35,598 nt of DNA from Gammaproteobacteria bacterium (lineage in GTDB: Bacteria > Pseudomonadota > Gammaproteobacteria > JACCXJ01), in assembly GCA_013697045.1 (NCBI GenBank), contig JACCXJ010000273.1, positions 1 through 35,598 of the forward strand. The letters are read 5' to 3'. A program made the translations under genes and the position numbers. The notes below the pieces were generated by a model, which was not told the DNA's origin, did not search any database, and saw only the letters and a program-made list of their open reading frames with translations. Below, piece after piece: positions 8,979-17,721 of this stretch (position 1 is its first letter; every line of letters starts with the position of its first letter).

Positions 8979-9023
8979 TTGCTCATTATCAATCGGCCCA
9001 TCATCGATCAGCCCATCATCAAA

Positions 9024-10148
9024 TCAGAGCTTCATGTCATCGAAGAAGCGCTTGACGCCGTCCAACCAGGAGCTGGTCTTGGGGCTATGGCGGCCCTCGG
9101 CCCCCGCGAGCGAGCGCTCGAACTCGCGCAGCAGATCCTTCTGCTCGCGGCCGAGATGGATCGGCGTCTCAACGGAGACCCGGCACAAGAGGTCCCCGAC
9201 GCGGTGTCCGCGGACCGACTTGACTCCCTTGCCCTTCATGCGAAACAACCGGCCGGTCTGGGTCTCGGGCGGGATCTTGAGCACGAAGCGCCCATCGAGC
9301 GCCGGTACGTCCAGCTCGCCGCCCAGGGCCGCGGTGACGAAACCGATGGGGACCTCACAGTAGAGATCGCAGTCCTCGCGCGTGAAGATCGGGTGCTTCT
9401 TGACGTGGATGGTGACATAGAGGTCGCCCGCCGCGCCGGCGCTGGGCCCGGCTTCGCCCTCTCCGGCGAGCCGGATCCGGTCCCCAGTATCGACCCCCGC
9501 GGGCACCTTGACCGATAGGGTCTTGCGGTCCCGGACCCGCCCCTGCCCCGAGCAGGTGCCGCACGGATCACGCACCATCTTGCCGGTGCCGCGGCAACGC
9601 GGGCAGGTCTGCTGGATCGAAAAGAACCCCTGCTGCATCCGCACCTGCCCGTGCCCGCCGCAGGTGGAGCAGGGGACCGACGTCGTACCGGGCCGGGCGC
9701 CCGAGCCGTGACAGGTGCGGCAGGCGACGACCGTCTGGACCTCGATCTTGGCCGTGGTGCCAGCGACCGCCTCTTCGAGCGAGAGCTCGAGGTCATAGGC
9801 GAGATCTGCGCCGTGCTGTGCCTGAGCACCGCGGCGTGCGCCGCCGAAGATGTCGCCGAACACGGTGTCGAAGATGTCGCCGAAGCCCCCTGCTCCGGCA
9901 AACCCGCCCCCCCCCGCCGACGCGTCGACCGCGGCGTGCCCGAACTGGTCGTAGGCCGCGCGCTTGCGCGCGTCGGTGAGCACCTCATAGGCCTCTTTGG
10001 CCTCCGTGAAATGCCCTTCGGCGTTAGAGTCCCCGAGATTACGATCCGGGTGGTGCTTCATCGCCAGGCGGCGATAGGCCTTCTTGAGATCGGATTCGGT
10101 GGCGTTGCGGGCGACCCCGAGCACCTCGTAATAATCGCGCTTGGCCAT
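9024..10148 (-). CDS. dnaJ: Chaperone DnaJ
   Basis: A 374-aa Hsp40 co-chaperone that delivers unfolded clients to DnaK and stimulates its ATPase. Domains in order: J-domain with HPD at residues 33-35; Gly/Phe-rich linker at ~75-115 ([15 protein letters not shown]); zinc-binding region with four CxxCxGxG repeats ([32 protein letters not shown]); C-terminal substrate-binding beta-domains and a short dimerisation tail (FFDDMKL). All key residues are present. It is separated from dnaK by 196 bp that hold a palindromic element, so its expression may partly differ from dnaK. Confidence 0.97.
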   Translation of the reverse strand: MAKRDYYEVLGVARNATESDLKKAYRRLAMKHHPDRNLGDSNAEGHFTEAKEAYEVLTDARKRAAYDQFGHAAVDASAGGGGFAGAGGFGDIFDTVFGDIFGGARRGAQAQHGADLAYDLELSLEEAVAGTTAKIEVQTVVACRTCHGSGARPGTTSVPCSTCGGHGQVRMQQGFFSIQQTCPRCRGTGKMVRDPCGTCSGQGRVRDRKTLSVKVPAGVDTGDRIRLAGEGEAGPSAGAAGDLYVTIHVKKHPIFTREDCDLYCEVPIGFVTAALGGELDVPALDGRFVLKIPPETQTGRLFRMKGKGVKSVRGHRVGDLLCRVSVETPIHLGREQKDLLREFERSLAGAEGRHSPKTSSWLDGVKRFFDDMKL

Positions 10149-10208
10149 CCTGATCGAGAGAGCCGCCTAGAGACTTACATGTTCAACAAACTGCCAGCAC
10201 CAACTTAT

Positions 10209-10311
10209 TCCCTCCCCCTGGAAGGGGGAGGGCGAGGGTGGGGGTTGAGCGTCGGATAGTTCTGAGAGACTCGACCCCCATCCTATCCTTCCCCCTCCCA
10301 GGGGGAAGGGA
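10209..10311. repeat. Palindromic element with a hairpin at each end, between dnaK and dnaJ
   Basis: Left hairpin: ccctccccc / gggggaggg around tggaa (10210-10232). Right hairpin: ccttccccc / gggggaagg around tccca (10287-10309). The inner sequence (gagggtgggggttgag ... ctcgacccccatcct) is itself an imperfect inverted repeat, so the whole unit can fold as a long stem. It resembles non-coding palindromic repeats (MITE/REP-like) seen scattered in proteobacteria. In the dnaK-dnaJ transcript it could act as a processing or attenuation structure. Confidence 0.65.
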
Positions 10312-10344
10312 TCGAAAAGAACCTATAATTTCAAATATATTTAG

Positions 10345-12279
10345 CTAGTTCTTGTCCTTCACTTCCTCGAAGTCGGCGTCGACGACGTTGTCATCGCGCG
10401 TCTTGCCGTTACCGCCGCCGGGCGGTGGTGGTGGCGGCGTCTCTGTCTGTGCCTCGGCCCCGGCTTCTTTGTAAGCACGTTCCGCGAGCCGGCCGGCGAC
10501 CTCCGCCAGGCGCTCGCTCTTGCTCTCGATGGCCGACTTGTCATCGCCGTCCAAGACGCCCTTCAGGTCCTCGATCGCCGCCTCGATGTCGCGCTTCTCC
10601 TCGGCCGTGACCTTGTCTCCGAGATCCTTCAGTGACTTCTGGGCCGCGTGTATCAAACTATCCGCATGGTTGCGCGCGCCGACCAGCTCGTGGAAGCGCT
10701 TGTCCTCCTCGCGGTGCGCCTCGGCATCCTTGACCATGTTGCGGATCTCATCCTCCGACAGACCGCTGGAGGCCTTGATCACGATCGACTGCTTCTTGCC
10801 GGTGGCCTTGTCCCTGGCCGAGACATTCAGGATCCCGTTGGCGTCGATGTCGAAGCTGACCTCGATCTGTGGCACGCCGCGCGGCGCGGGCGGGATGTCG
10901 CCGAGGTCGAAGCGTCCCAGCGACTTGTTGGCCGAGGCCATCTCGCGTTCGCCCTGGAGGACATGGACCGTCACCGCCGTCTGGCCGTCCTGCGCCGTGG
11001 AAAAGACCTGGGAGGCCTTGGTCGGGATGGTCGTGTTCTTCTCGATGAGCTTGGTCATGACCCCGCCCAAGGTCTCGATCCCGAGCGACAGGGGCGTGAC
11101 GTCGAGCAGGAGCACGTCCTTGACCTCGCCCCCGAGCACCCCGGCCTGGATCGCGGCCCCCACGGCCACGGCCTCGTCGGGGTTGACGTCCTTGCGCGGC
11201 TCGCGGCCGAACAGCGACTTCACCAGCTCCTGGACCTTGGGCATGCGGGTCTGGCCGCCGACCAGGATCACCTCGCCGATATCCGAGGCGGAGAGCCCGG
11301 CGTCCTTGAGCGCGGTCTTGCAGGGCTCGACGGTGCGCATGATGATGTCCTCCACCAGCGCCTCGAGCTTGGCGCGCGTCAAGCGCACATTGAGGTGCTT
11401 GGGGCCGCTCGCGTCGGCGGTGATGTAGGGCAGATTGATGTCCGTCTGCTGGCTCGAGGACAGCTCGATCTTGGCCTTCTCGGCACCTTCTTTGAGGCGC
11501 TGCAGCGCCAAGGGGTCCTTGCGCAGATCGACGCCCTGATCCTTCTTGAACTCGTCGGCCAGGAAATCCATGATGCGGAGATCGAAGTCCTCGCCGCCCA
11601 GGAAGGTGTCCCCGTTGGTGGACAGCACCTCGAACTGGTGCTCGCCGTCGACCTCGGCAATTTCAATAATTGAAATATCGAAGGTGCCGCCGCCCAGGTC
11701 ATAGACGGCGAGCTTGGCGTCGCCGCGCTTCTTGTCCATGCCATAGGCGAGCGCGGCCGCGGTGGGCTCGTTGATGATGCGTTTGACTTCGAGTCCCGCG
11801 ATGCGCCCGGCATCCTTGGTGGCCTGGCGCTGGGAGTCGTTGAAGTAGGCCGGCACGGTGATGACCGCCTCCTTGACCTCTTCGCCGAGATAATCCTCGG
11901 CGGTCTTCTTCATCTTCATGAGGACGCGCGCCGAGACCTCCGGCGGGGCCATCTTCTTGCCGCCGGCCTCGACCCAGGCATCACCGTTCTCGGCCCGCAC
12001 GATCTTGTACGGCACCATCTTGATGTCGCGCTGGACGATGTCCTCGTTATAACGCCGTCCGATGAGGCGTTTCACGGCGAACAGGGTGTTGTGGGGGTTG
12101 GTGACCGCCTGGCGCTTGGCGGATTGACCGACCAGGACCTCGTTCTCCGGGGTGAAGGCCACGACGGAAGGCGTCGTGCGGCTGCCTTCGCTGTTCTCGA
12201 TGACCTTGGGCTTGCCGCCCTCCAGGACCGCGACACAGGAATTGGTGGTGCCGAGGTCGATGCCGATGATCTTGCCCAT
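10345..12279 (-). CDS. dnaK: Chaperone DnaK (Hsp70)
   Basis: A 644-aa Hsp70. The nucleotide-binding domain opens with [15 protein letters not shown], with [20 protein letters not shown] and [10 protein letters not shown] following. The interdomain linker ([15 protein letters not shown]) and the substrate-binding beta-domain come next, then the helical lid. The C-terminus ends in a Pro/Gly-rich linker and [15 protein letters not shown], the usual proteobacterial DnaK tail. It works with GrpE and DnaJ encoded on either side. It lies 75 bp downstream of grpE and should share the sigma-32 promoter located at the end of hrcA. Confidence 0.98.
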   Translation of the reverse strand: MGKIIGIDLGTTNSCVAVLEGGKPKVIENSEGSRTTPSVVAFTPENEVLVGQSAKRQAVTNPHNTLFAVKRLIGRRYNEDIVQRDIKMVPYKIVRAENGDAWVEAGGKKMAPPEVSARVLMKMKKTAEDYLGEEVKEAVITVPAYFNDSQRQATKDAGRIAGLEVKRIINEPTAAALAYGMDKKRGDAKLAVYDLGGGTFDISIIEIAEVDGEHQFEVLSTNGDTFLGGEDFDLRIMDFLADEFKKDQGVDLRKDPLALQRLKEGAEKAKIELSSSQQTDINLPYITADASGPKHLNVRLTRAKLEALVEDIIMRTVEPCKTALKDAGLSASDIGEVILVGGQTRMPKVQELVKSLFGREPRKDVNPDEAVAVGAAIQAGVLGGEVKDVLLLDVTPLSLGIETLGGVMTKLIEKNTTIPTKASQVFSTAQDGQTAVTVHVLQGEREMASANKSLGRFDLGDIPPAPRGVPQIEVSFDIDANGILNVSARDKATGKKQSIVIKASSGLSEDEIRNMVKDAEAHREEDKRFHELVGARNHADSLIHAAQKSLKDLGDKVTAEEKRDIEAAIEDLKGVLDGDDKSAIESKSERLAEVAGRLAERAYKEAGAEAQTETPPPPPPGGGNGKTRDDNVVDADFEEVKDKN

Positions 12280-12354
12280 TTGCCGGTTCTCCGCTGGGGT
12301 GATTGAGAGGATTGACTGGGTCAGAGGGGAGAAATGGAGGCGCGCCGCATGATT

Positions 12355-12933
12355 TCAAGCCTCGAGTGAGCCGCTCTCCGCGGCCCCTCCGTCCTCGGCC
12401 GGACGCTTGGCGACGATCACCATCGCGGGCCGCAAGACACGCCCGTTCAACACATAGCCCTTCTGGACGACCGTCACCACCGTGCCCGGCGCGACCTCGG
12501 TGGATTCCTGCACGCTCATGGCCTGATGCAGCTCCGGGTTGAACGGCTCGCCGATCGGATCGAGGACCTGGACGCCGTGTTTCTCCAGGACCGCATCGAG
12601 CATCTTCAGGGTCAGCTCCATGCCCTCGCGCAGGGTCGCGATGTCCGAGGACCCGGTGGCCGCCGCGTACCCCAGATCGAGGCTGTCTTTGACGGGCAGG
12701 AGATCGGTCAGGAAGCGCTCCAGGGCGTACTTGTGGGCGTTGGCGATCTCGCGGGCGGTGCGTTTCTGCACGTTATCGAGCTCGGCGCGGGCCCGCAACG
12801 CATCGTTCCGATACTCACCGGCCCTGGCATTGGCCGCATCCAGGGTCGCCTGCAGCGCCTCGGGTGCCTGCGCTTCCCCGTTCGCCGCCGTGCCGGCCGT
12901 TTCCTGAGACGTTTCTTCTTGGGTCACGCGCAC
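12355..12933 (-). CDS. grpE: Nucleotide exchange factor GrpE
   Basis: A 192-aa DnaK nucleotide exchange factor. Residues ~25-90 form the long coiled-coil dimerisation helix (ARAELDNVQKRTAREIANAH, then KYALERFLTDLLPVKDSLD). The C-terminal beta-wing that opens the DnaK nucleotide cleft carries PFNPELHQAMS and VVTVVQKGYVLNGRVLRPAM, the family signature. The start is a GTG; a second in-frame GTG two codons later is better placed after the AAGGGGGG purine run, so the true start may be there. Its 5' untranslated region would be about 50 bases from the sigma-32 promoter. Confidence 0.95.
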   Translation of the reverse strand: MRVTQEETSQETAGTAANGEAQAPEALQATLDAANARAGEYRNDALRARAELDNVQKRTAREIANAHKYALERFLTDLLPVKDSLDLGYAAATGSSDIATLREGMELTLKMLDAVLEKHGVQVLDPIGEPFNPELHQAMSVQESTEVAPGTVVTVVQKGYVLNGRVLRPAMVIVAKRPAEDGGAAESGSLEA

Positions 12934-12991
12934 CCCCCTTGCCAGGCCTGATAGTCGGAGGCAGCCCCCGTTCGGGCCTCGCCGCGGGAGC

Positions 12992-13019
12992 AGATGGGGA
13001 TCAGTGCAGGGATTTCAAG
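12992..13019 (-). promoter_or_regulatory. Near-consensus sigma-32 heat-shock promoter for grpE-dnaK
   Basis: On the minus strand CTTGAA (13014-13019) and CCCCATCT (12992-12999) are 14 bp apart, which matches the sigma-32 consensus CTTGAA-N13-17-CCCCATNT. The -35 element lies inside the last codons of hrcA and the -10 just past its stop. Transcription would begin near 12985 and enter grpE. No CIRCE inverted repeat was seen here, although HrcA is encoded directly upstream. Confidence 0.85.
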
Positions 13020-14053
13020 GCCAGGCCCAGTGCCCTGGCGGTGAGATCGACGATGGGGATGACGCGCTCGTAAGGCATGCGCGTCGGCCCGATGACGCCG
13101 AGCACGCCGATCACCCGACCGTCGGCCGAATAGGTCGAGGTCACAATGCTGCAGTCCTCCAAAAGCTCATAGCCCGATTCCTCGCCGATGAAGATCTGGA
13201 CGCCCTCGGCCGTGAGGGCCTGGTCGAGCAGGTGCAGGATCACGTGCTTCTCGTTGAAGGCCTCGAAGAGCTGCCGCAGCTTGGTCATGTCGGCCCAGGC
13301 CTCGATGCCCATGAGGTTGGTCTGGCCGGCCCACACGTAATCGTCGCCGGACTTCATGGCGTCGAAGGTCTTGTCGGCCATCTCCACGACCGCCTGCATC
13401 ATGCGGTTCATCTCCTCGCGGGCCATGCTCATCTCGGTCAGGATCTGGGTACGCACCGCGTCCAGCGCCCGCCCGGCGAAGGCCTCATTGAGGTAATTGG
13501 CGGCCTCGGTCAGCTCGGCCGGGGAATAACGCCGCTCCGACTCTATGATACGGTTGTGGACCTCGTTGTGGTTCAAGACCAGGATGGCGAGCACCCGGTT
13601 CTCCGACAGGTTCAGGAACTCGACGTGGCGGAATGACCGGTGCTCGGTGCGCGGGGCCATGACCACCGCCGCGAAGCGGCTGATCTCCGAGAGCATGGTC
13701 GAGGTCTTCTCCAGGAGCCGTTGAACCCCGTCCGGCGTGGACAGGCCCTGGCAAACGCGCTCGACCTCCTTCACCGACAGCTCCCGGCATCGCAACAGGC
13801 TGCTGACGAACAGGCGGAAGCCGCGGGTGGTGGGCACCCGGCCGGCCGAGGTGTGCGGGGCGCGGATGAGACCCATGTCCTCGAGGTCGGCCATGACGTT
13901 GCGGATCGTGGCCGGGCTCAAGTCCAGCTCCCCACCGCGCGCCAAGGTGCGCGACCCGACCGGCTGGCCGTCGCTGATGTAGCGCTCGACCAGGAGCCGA
14001 AAAAGCTTTTGGGCCCGCGCCGACAACACGGCGCCTTTTTGCTCCGAGGCCAT
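13001..14053 (-). CDS. hrcA: Heat-inducible transcription repressor HrcA
   Basis: A 350-aa repressor of class I heat-shock genes that binds the CIRCE inverted repeat, with GroEL helping it fold. The N-terminal winged helix reads LFRLLVERYISDGQPVGSRT, then LSPATIRNVMADLEDMGLI. The GAF-like central part and the C-terminal dimer region (IGVLGVIGPTRMPYERVIP) are complete. The start at MASEQKGAVLS fits the family; in-frame sequence upstream adds 40 unlikely residues. hrcA-grpE-dnaK-dnaJ is the expected order. It is divergent from nadK. Confidence 0.95.
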   Translation of the reverse strand: MASEQKGAVLSARAQKLFRLLVERYISDGQPVGSRTLARGGELDLSPATIRNVMADLEDMGLIRAPHTSAGRVPTTRGFRLFVSSLLRCRELSVKEVERVCQGLSTPDGVQRLLEKTSTMLSEISRFAAVVMAPRTEHRSFRHVEFLNLSENRVLAILVLNHNEVHNRIIESERRYSPAELTEAANYLNEAFAGRALDAVRTQILTEMSMAREEMNRMMQAVVEMADKTFDAMKSGDDYVWAGQTNLMGIEAWADMTKLRQLFEAFNEKHVILHLLDQALTAEGVQIFIGEESGYELLEDCSIVTSTYSADGRVIGVLGVIGPTRMPYERVIPIVDLTARALGLALKSLH

Positions 14054-14269
14054 CGATTGCCTGATCAATCCGAGTCTGTGTGCTGCGCGCCACCGCTTCC
14101 TGCCGAGGGCGCGCGCCCCTGTCGAGGCGCCGATGCAATGTAGCACCGCCCAACCGGAAGCGCAAAAGTCCACGTAGGCTTAACGCGCGGCACGGGCCCC
14201 CCCTGTGAGATAGGCAGGTGACGTGATAAGTTTTTACCCTGCCTCGTGGCCCCACCTCGATGACCCACG

Positions 14270-15142
14270 ATGTTTCGACCCACGATCTTTCGATGCGTTG
14301 GCCTGGTCGCCAAACCCGGGGATGCCCGCGTCGCCGCGACGCTCGGGGTCTTGATCGATCTCCTGACGCGCTTTGGGATCGAGGTCCGGCTCGACGCGCA
14401 CTGTATCGCCCTCCTCGAGGGCGGCGGATCGGCGTCACGGGCCACCTTGGTGGGCGACGACTGCGACCTCGTGATCGCGGTCGGCGGGGACGGGACACTC
14501 CTGCGGGCCGCGCATCTGATCTCGAGTTACGATGTGCGCCTCCTGGGCGTCAACATGGGCCAACTGGGCTTTCTCGCCGACATCGCACCCGAGGAGGTCG
14601 AGGAACGCCTTGCCGCCATCCTGCGCGGGGATTTCGTCGAAGAGAAACGCCTGATCCTGCGCGCTGTGCTCATGCGCGGCGGGCAGCCCGTGGAACGCCG
14701 CGACGCCATCAACGACGTCGTCATCCACAAGTGGGGTACCGCACGCCTCATCACCCTGGATACCTATGTCGATGACGATTTCGTCCACAGCCAGCGCTCC
14801 GACGGCATCATTGTCTCCACCCCCACGGGCTCCACCGCCTATGCCCTGTCCTGCGGGGGACCCATCGTGCACCCGGCGCTCGACGCGCTGGTGATCGTGC
14901 CGCTGTGCCCACACAGCCTGAGCAACCGGCCGATCGTGGTCGGCGGGGACAGCCGCATCGAGATCGAGGTCAAGACACCCGAGCCGGATCAGGCCCGCCT
15001 GACCTGTGACGGCGAGATCGGCGAGGTCGTCCGCCCGGGCGATCGCGTATTGATAGAAAACGGCCAAGGGCGGGTACGCCTGGTCCACCCCGCGGGGCAT
15101 GACCACTTCGCGGCACTGCGCGCCAAGCTGCAATGGGGTTAG
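14270..15142 (+). CDS. nadK: NAD kinase
   Basis: A 290-aa cytoplasmic enzyme that phosphorylates NAD to NADP. The GGDGT motif lies at residues 72-76 and is followed by LLGVNMGQLGFLAD. The second nucleotide-binding stretch (SDGIIVSTPTGSTAYALSCG) and PLCPHSLSNRPIV are intact. The start ATG lacks a clear Shine-Dalgarno. nadK-recN next to hrcA is a conserved gammaproteobacterial arrangement. The recN start lies 36 bp after the stop, so the two are probably co-transcribed. Confidence 0.96.
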   Translation: MFRPTIFRCVGLVAKPGDARVAATLGVLIDLLTRFGIEVRLDAHCIALLEGGGSASRATLVGDDCDLVIAVGGDGTLLRAAHLISSYDVRLLGVNMGQLGFLADIAPEEVEERLAAILRGDFVEEKRLILRAVLMRGGQPVERRDAINDVVIHKWGTARLITLDTYVDDDFVHSQRSDGIIVSTPTGSTAYALSCGGPIVHPALDALVIVPLCPHSLSNRPIVVGGDSRIEIEVKTPEPDQARLTCDGEIGEVVRPGDRVLIENGQGRVRLVHPAGHDHFAALRAKLQWG

Positions 15143-15178
15143 TGCGCGGTCGATGACGCTAGCGCCGCGAGGGCCCGG

Positions 15179-16990
15179 TTGCTGAGGCATCTGCACATCG
15201 AGGACTTCGCCGTCGTGGAACGGCTCGACCTCGACCTCGGGCCGGGCATGACGGTCTTCACCGGCGAGACCGGCGCCGGCAAGTCCATCGTGGTCGATGC
15301 CCTGGGACTCGTGGTCGGCGACCGCGCCGATCCGGGAGTGGTCCGCAATGGCTGCCACAAGTCCATTGTGTGCGCGATATTCGACTTAGCGCGGGCCGGA
15401 GAAGCGCTCCGCCTCCTCGAAGCCCAAGGCATCGCCGCGGAAGAGGGCGAATGCATCGTCACGCGCCATGTGGAAGCGGACGGCCGGTCGCGGGCCTGGA
15501 TCAGCGGGGCTCCCGTCACCGCCCGCCTCCTGCAGACGCTGGGAGAATCCCTGGTGGACATCCACGGCCAGCATGCCCACCAGTCGCTCTGCCGGCCCGA
15601 GGTGCAGCGCGAGGTGCTGGACGAGCTCGGCCAGTGCGCCGAGACCCTGGCCGCCGTGCGCGCCCATCACCGGGAGTGGCAAGAGGCGCAGGACGGCCTG
15701 TCCGCGCTCGCGGCCAGCGCTGACCTCGATGTCGATCGCGAGCGCGATCGGCTGCGTCACGAGGTTCAGGAGATCGAGGGGCTCCGTCTCGGGGATGGCG
15801 AGATGGACCGGCTGGAACGCGAGCATACTCGGCTCGCCCACCTAGCGCATATCGCGGAAGGCTGCGAGCTGGCGCTCGGCCTCTTGGGCGGGGGTAGCGG
15901 CGATCGAGACTGCCCGGATATCGCTGCCGGGTCCCTGCTCCACCGTGCCATCCGGGCACTCAAGGGGCCTTTGAGCTTCGATGCCGAGCTGAAAGGGATC
16001 AGCGATCTCCTGGAGGGCGCCGCCATCCAGGTGAGCGAGGCCGACCAGGCGCTCAGCCGGTACCTCGACGGTATGGCGGCCGATCCGGGCGCGCTGGAAC
16101 GCTTGGAGTCGCGTCTCGCAGCGATTCATGACCTCTTGCGCAAACACGGCCTCCGGGTGCAAGGGCTCCCCGCGCGCCTCGGCGAACTACGGGCCCGATT
16201 CGAAGTCCTGGAGGGCCGCGCCGCGAGGATCGCCGCACTGGAGACCCGCACGGCGCAGGCGCTCACGGCCTACCGCGAGGCCGCGCTCGCCCTGCACGGC
16301 CGCCGGGTGGAGGCGGCGGTCGAGTGGAGCGCCGCCATGACCCGCAACCTGCACGCGCTCGGCATGCCGGATGGGGCGTTCGAGATCACGGTGACGGCGG
16401 TATCGGATGCCCCGCCGTCTCCCGCGGGTTTCGACCGCGTCGAATTCCTGGTCACGGCCAACCCCGGCCAGACGCCGCGTCCCTTGGGTAAGGTGGCCTC
16501 CGGCGGGGAGCTGTCCCGGCTGAGCCTCGCGATCCAGGTGCTGCGCGCGAGCGATGCCGGGATCGCGACTCTGGTCTTCGACGAGGTGGATGCCGGGATC
16601 GGCGGTGCCGTCGCCGAGATCGTCGGGCGGGAGCTCCGGAGGCTGGCTCGGGGGCGACAGGTGCTCTGCGTGACCCACCTGCCTCAGGTCGCATCGCTGG
16701 CGCACCAGCACGTGCAGGTCGCCAAGAGCACCCGCGACGGGATGGCCGCGACCACGGCGAAGACCCTCGATGCACGCGGCCGCGTCGAGGAGGTGGCACG
16801 CATGCTGGGCGGGGTCACCATCTCGCGCCAGACCCTGAGGCACGCCGAGGAGATGCTGTCCCGCGCCGCGCGTGAAGCTATCCAGGCGAAATCGACCCGG
16901 CCGGAATCGATCGAGGCGGCTACTCCCGGGCCCGGTCGTGGGCCTGGCAGCGGCCGCATAGACCATAGAGGTACAAGGCATGGTCGGTGA
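15179..16990 (+). CDS. recN: DNA repair protein RecN
   Basis: A 603-aa SMC-like ATPase in double-strand-break repair. Walker A is GETGAGKS (residues 29-36). The central coiled-coil arms run from about 165 to 390. The ABC signature region is LGKVASGGELSRLSLAIQV, followed by Walker B LVFDEVDAGIGG and the CVTHLPQVASLAHQH switch. It starts at TTG, which places MLRHLHIEDFAVV in line with other RecN proteins, and GAGGG sits six bases upstream. It is about 50 residues longer than E. coli RecN: the extra low-complexity tail (after REAIQAKSTRPESIEA) overlaps the 3' end of fur on the other strand by 71 bp. Confidence 0.95.
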   Translation: MLRHLHIEDFAVVERLDLDLGPGMTVFTGETGAGKSIVVDALGLVVGDRADPGVVRNGCHKSIVCAIFDLARAGEALRLLEAQGIAAEEGECIVTRHVEADGRSRAWISGAPVTARLLQTLGESLVDIHGQHAHQSLCRPEVQREVLDELGQCAETLAAVRAHHREWQEAQDGLSALAASADLDVDRERDRLRHEVQEIEGLRLGDGEMDRLEREHTRLAHLAHIAEGCELALGLLGGGSGDRDCPDIAAGSLLHRAIRALKGPLSFDAELKGISDLLEGAAIQVSEADQALSRYLDGMAADPGALERLESRLAAIHDLLRKHGLRVQGLPARLGELRARFEVLEGRAARIAALETRTAQALTAYREAALALHGRRVEAAVEWSAAMTRNLHALGMPDGAFEITVTAVSDAPPSPAGFDRVEFLVTANPGQTPRPLGKVASGGELSRLSLAIQVLRASDAGIATLVFDEVDAGIGGAVAEIVGRELRRLARGRQVLCVTHLPQVASLAHQHVQVAKSTRDGMAATTAKTLDARGRVEEVARMLGGVTISRQTLRHAEEMLSRAAREAIQAKSTRPESIEAATPGPGRGPGSGRIDHRGTRHGR

Positions 16991-17348
16991 TCGAGAACCC
17001 ATGCCGCTTCGCGATGTCGCGCTGCCGTCCCTCGATGATCTCGTCGATGAACTCCACGATGGCCCCGCAGCGGATGCATACCAGGTGGTCGTGGTGGCCG
17101 CCCTGATTCAGTTCGAAGACCGAGTGCCCGCCCTCGAAGTGATGGCGGATCACGAGCCCCGCGCCCTCGAACTGCGTGAGGACGCGGTATACGGTCGCCA
17201 ATCCCACGTCCTCCCCGGCGTCGAGCAGGGCCTTGTAGACCTCTTCCGCGCTCAGGTGGCGCCGTTCGCAGCTCTCCAGGATGTGGAGGATGCGGATGCG
17301 CGGCAGGGTGGCCTTGAGGCCCGCCTTCTTGAGGTCTTGCGTCTCCAC
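16920..17348 (-). CDS. fur: Ferric uptake regulator Fur
   Basis: A 142-aa iron-responsive repressor. The N-terminal winged helix includes the recognition helix region GLATVYRVLTQFEGAGL (49-65). The C-terminal dimer domain has the metal-binding HHDHLVC run (85-91) and two CxxC pairs for structural zinc (C91/C94 and C131/C134). Length and ending are normal for Fur. It converges on recN with a 71-bp overlap. The gene upstream is the divergent cytochrome fusion; the usual divergent bamE is missing. Confidence 0.96.
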   Translation of the reverse strand: METQDLKKAGLKATLPRIRILHILESCERRHLSAEEVYKALLDAGEDVGLATVYRVLTQFEGAGLVIRHHFEGGHSVFELNQGGHHDHLVCIRCGAIVEFIDEIIEGRQRDIAKRHGFSITDHALYLYGLCGRCQAHDRARE

Positions 17349-17385
17349 GTGCTGTCCCGGTCTGGCCCCGCTGCCGGGTGTTCAG

Positions 17386-17406
17386 GGGCCGCCCGGCGGG
17401 CGGCCC
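17386..17406. promoter_or_regulatory. Perfect GC palindrome upstream of fur
   Basis: gggccgccc / gggcggccc around ggc, 38 bp upstream of the fur start. It makes a very stable 9-bp stem in the fur leader. There is no T-run, so I see a leader structure or protein site rather than a terminator. The remaining intergenic DNA to 17611 shows no gene. Confidence 0.4.
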
Positions 17407-17611
17407 ATCGGAACCCCGCCCCGGCGCCTCGTCGCAGTATATACCCAGTTCTCCCAAGCGTTACCGGTTACCCCTGGCACGGCACGCCGGCATTGCCCTT
17501 CGAATGAACCTTTTCGCCGCGGCGGGAAATAACCAATAGGGCAGCACTCTGGCCCCGGCCGCTCGGCGCGCGGCACAGCCGATCGTCCCCTGGCGGTCAT
17601 GGACATACCTC

Positions 17612-17643
17612 GATAGTCTGTTAGGCTGATAGTCTGCTAGGCT
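17612..17643. repeat. Tandem 16-bp repeat in the fur-cytochrome intergenic region
   Basis: Two adjacent copies of gatagtctgYtaggct (17612-17627 and 17628-17643) differ at one base. They are followed by gttaagaggg and lie about 80 bp upstream of the cytochrome start. The period is about 1.5 helical turns. A regulator-binding site is possible but not shown. Confidence 0.5.
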
Positions 17644-17721
17644 GTTAAGAGGGAGTTCCTGGACGGGGTACTGATTCGGGAAACATTTGTGAACGGTACT
17701 TCAACACTCGAGGAGGAAACC

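Noticed and set aside
8996-9026. Two adjacent ~15-bp repeats (gcccatcatc...) between dapB and dnaJ
   Set aside because: Short and imperfect, with no evident role; probably chance or slippage.
13640-14143. Long open frames antisense to hrcA, dnaK, metG and other genes
   Set aside because: They are products of high GC content: biased composition (Arg/Ala/Gly/Pro or His-rich), no family motifs, and clear genes on the opposite strand.
14054-14269. Search for a CIRCE element before hrcA and an RNA gene in the hrcA-nadK gap
   Set aside because: No TTAGCACTC-N9-GAGTGCTAA match or cloverleaf-like sequence found.
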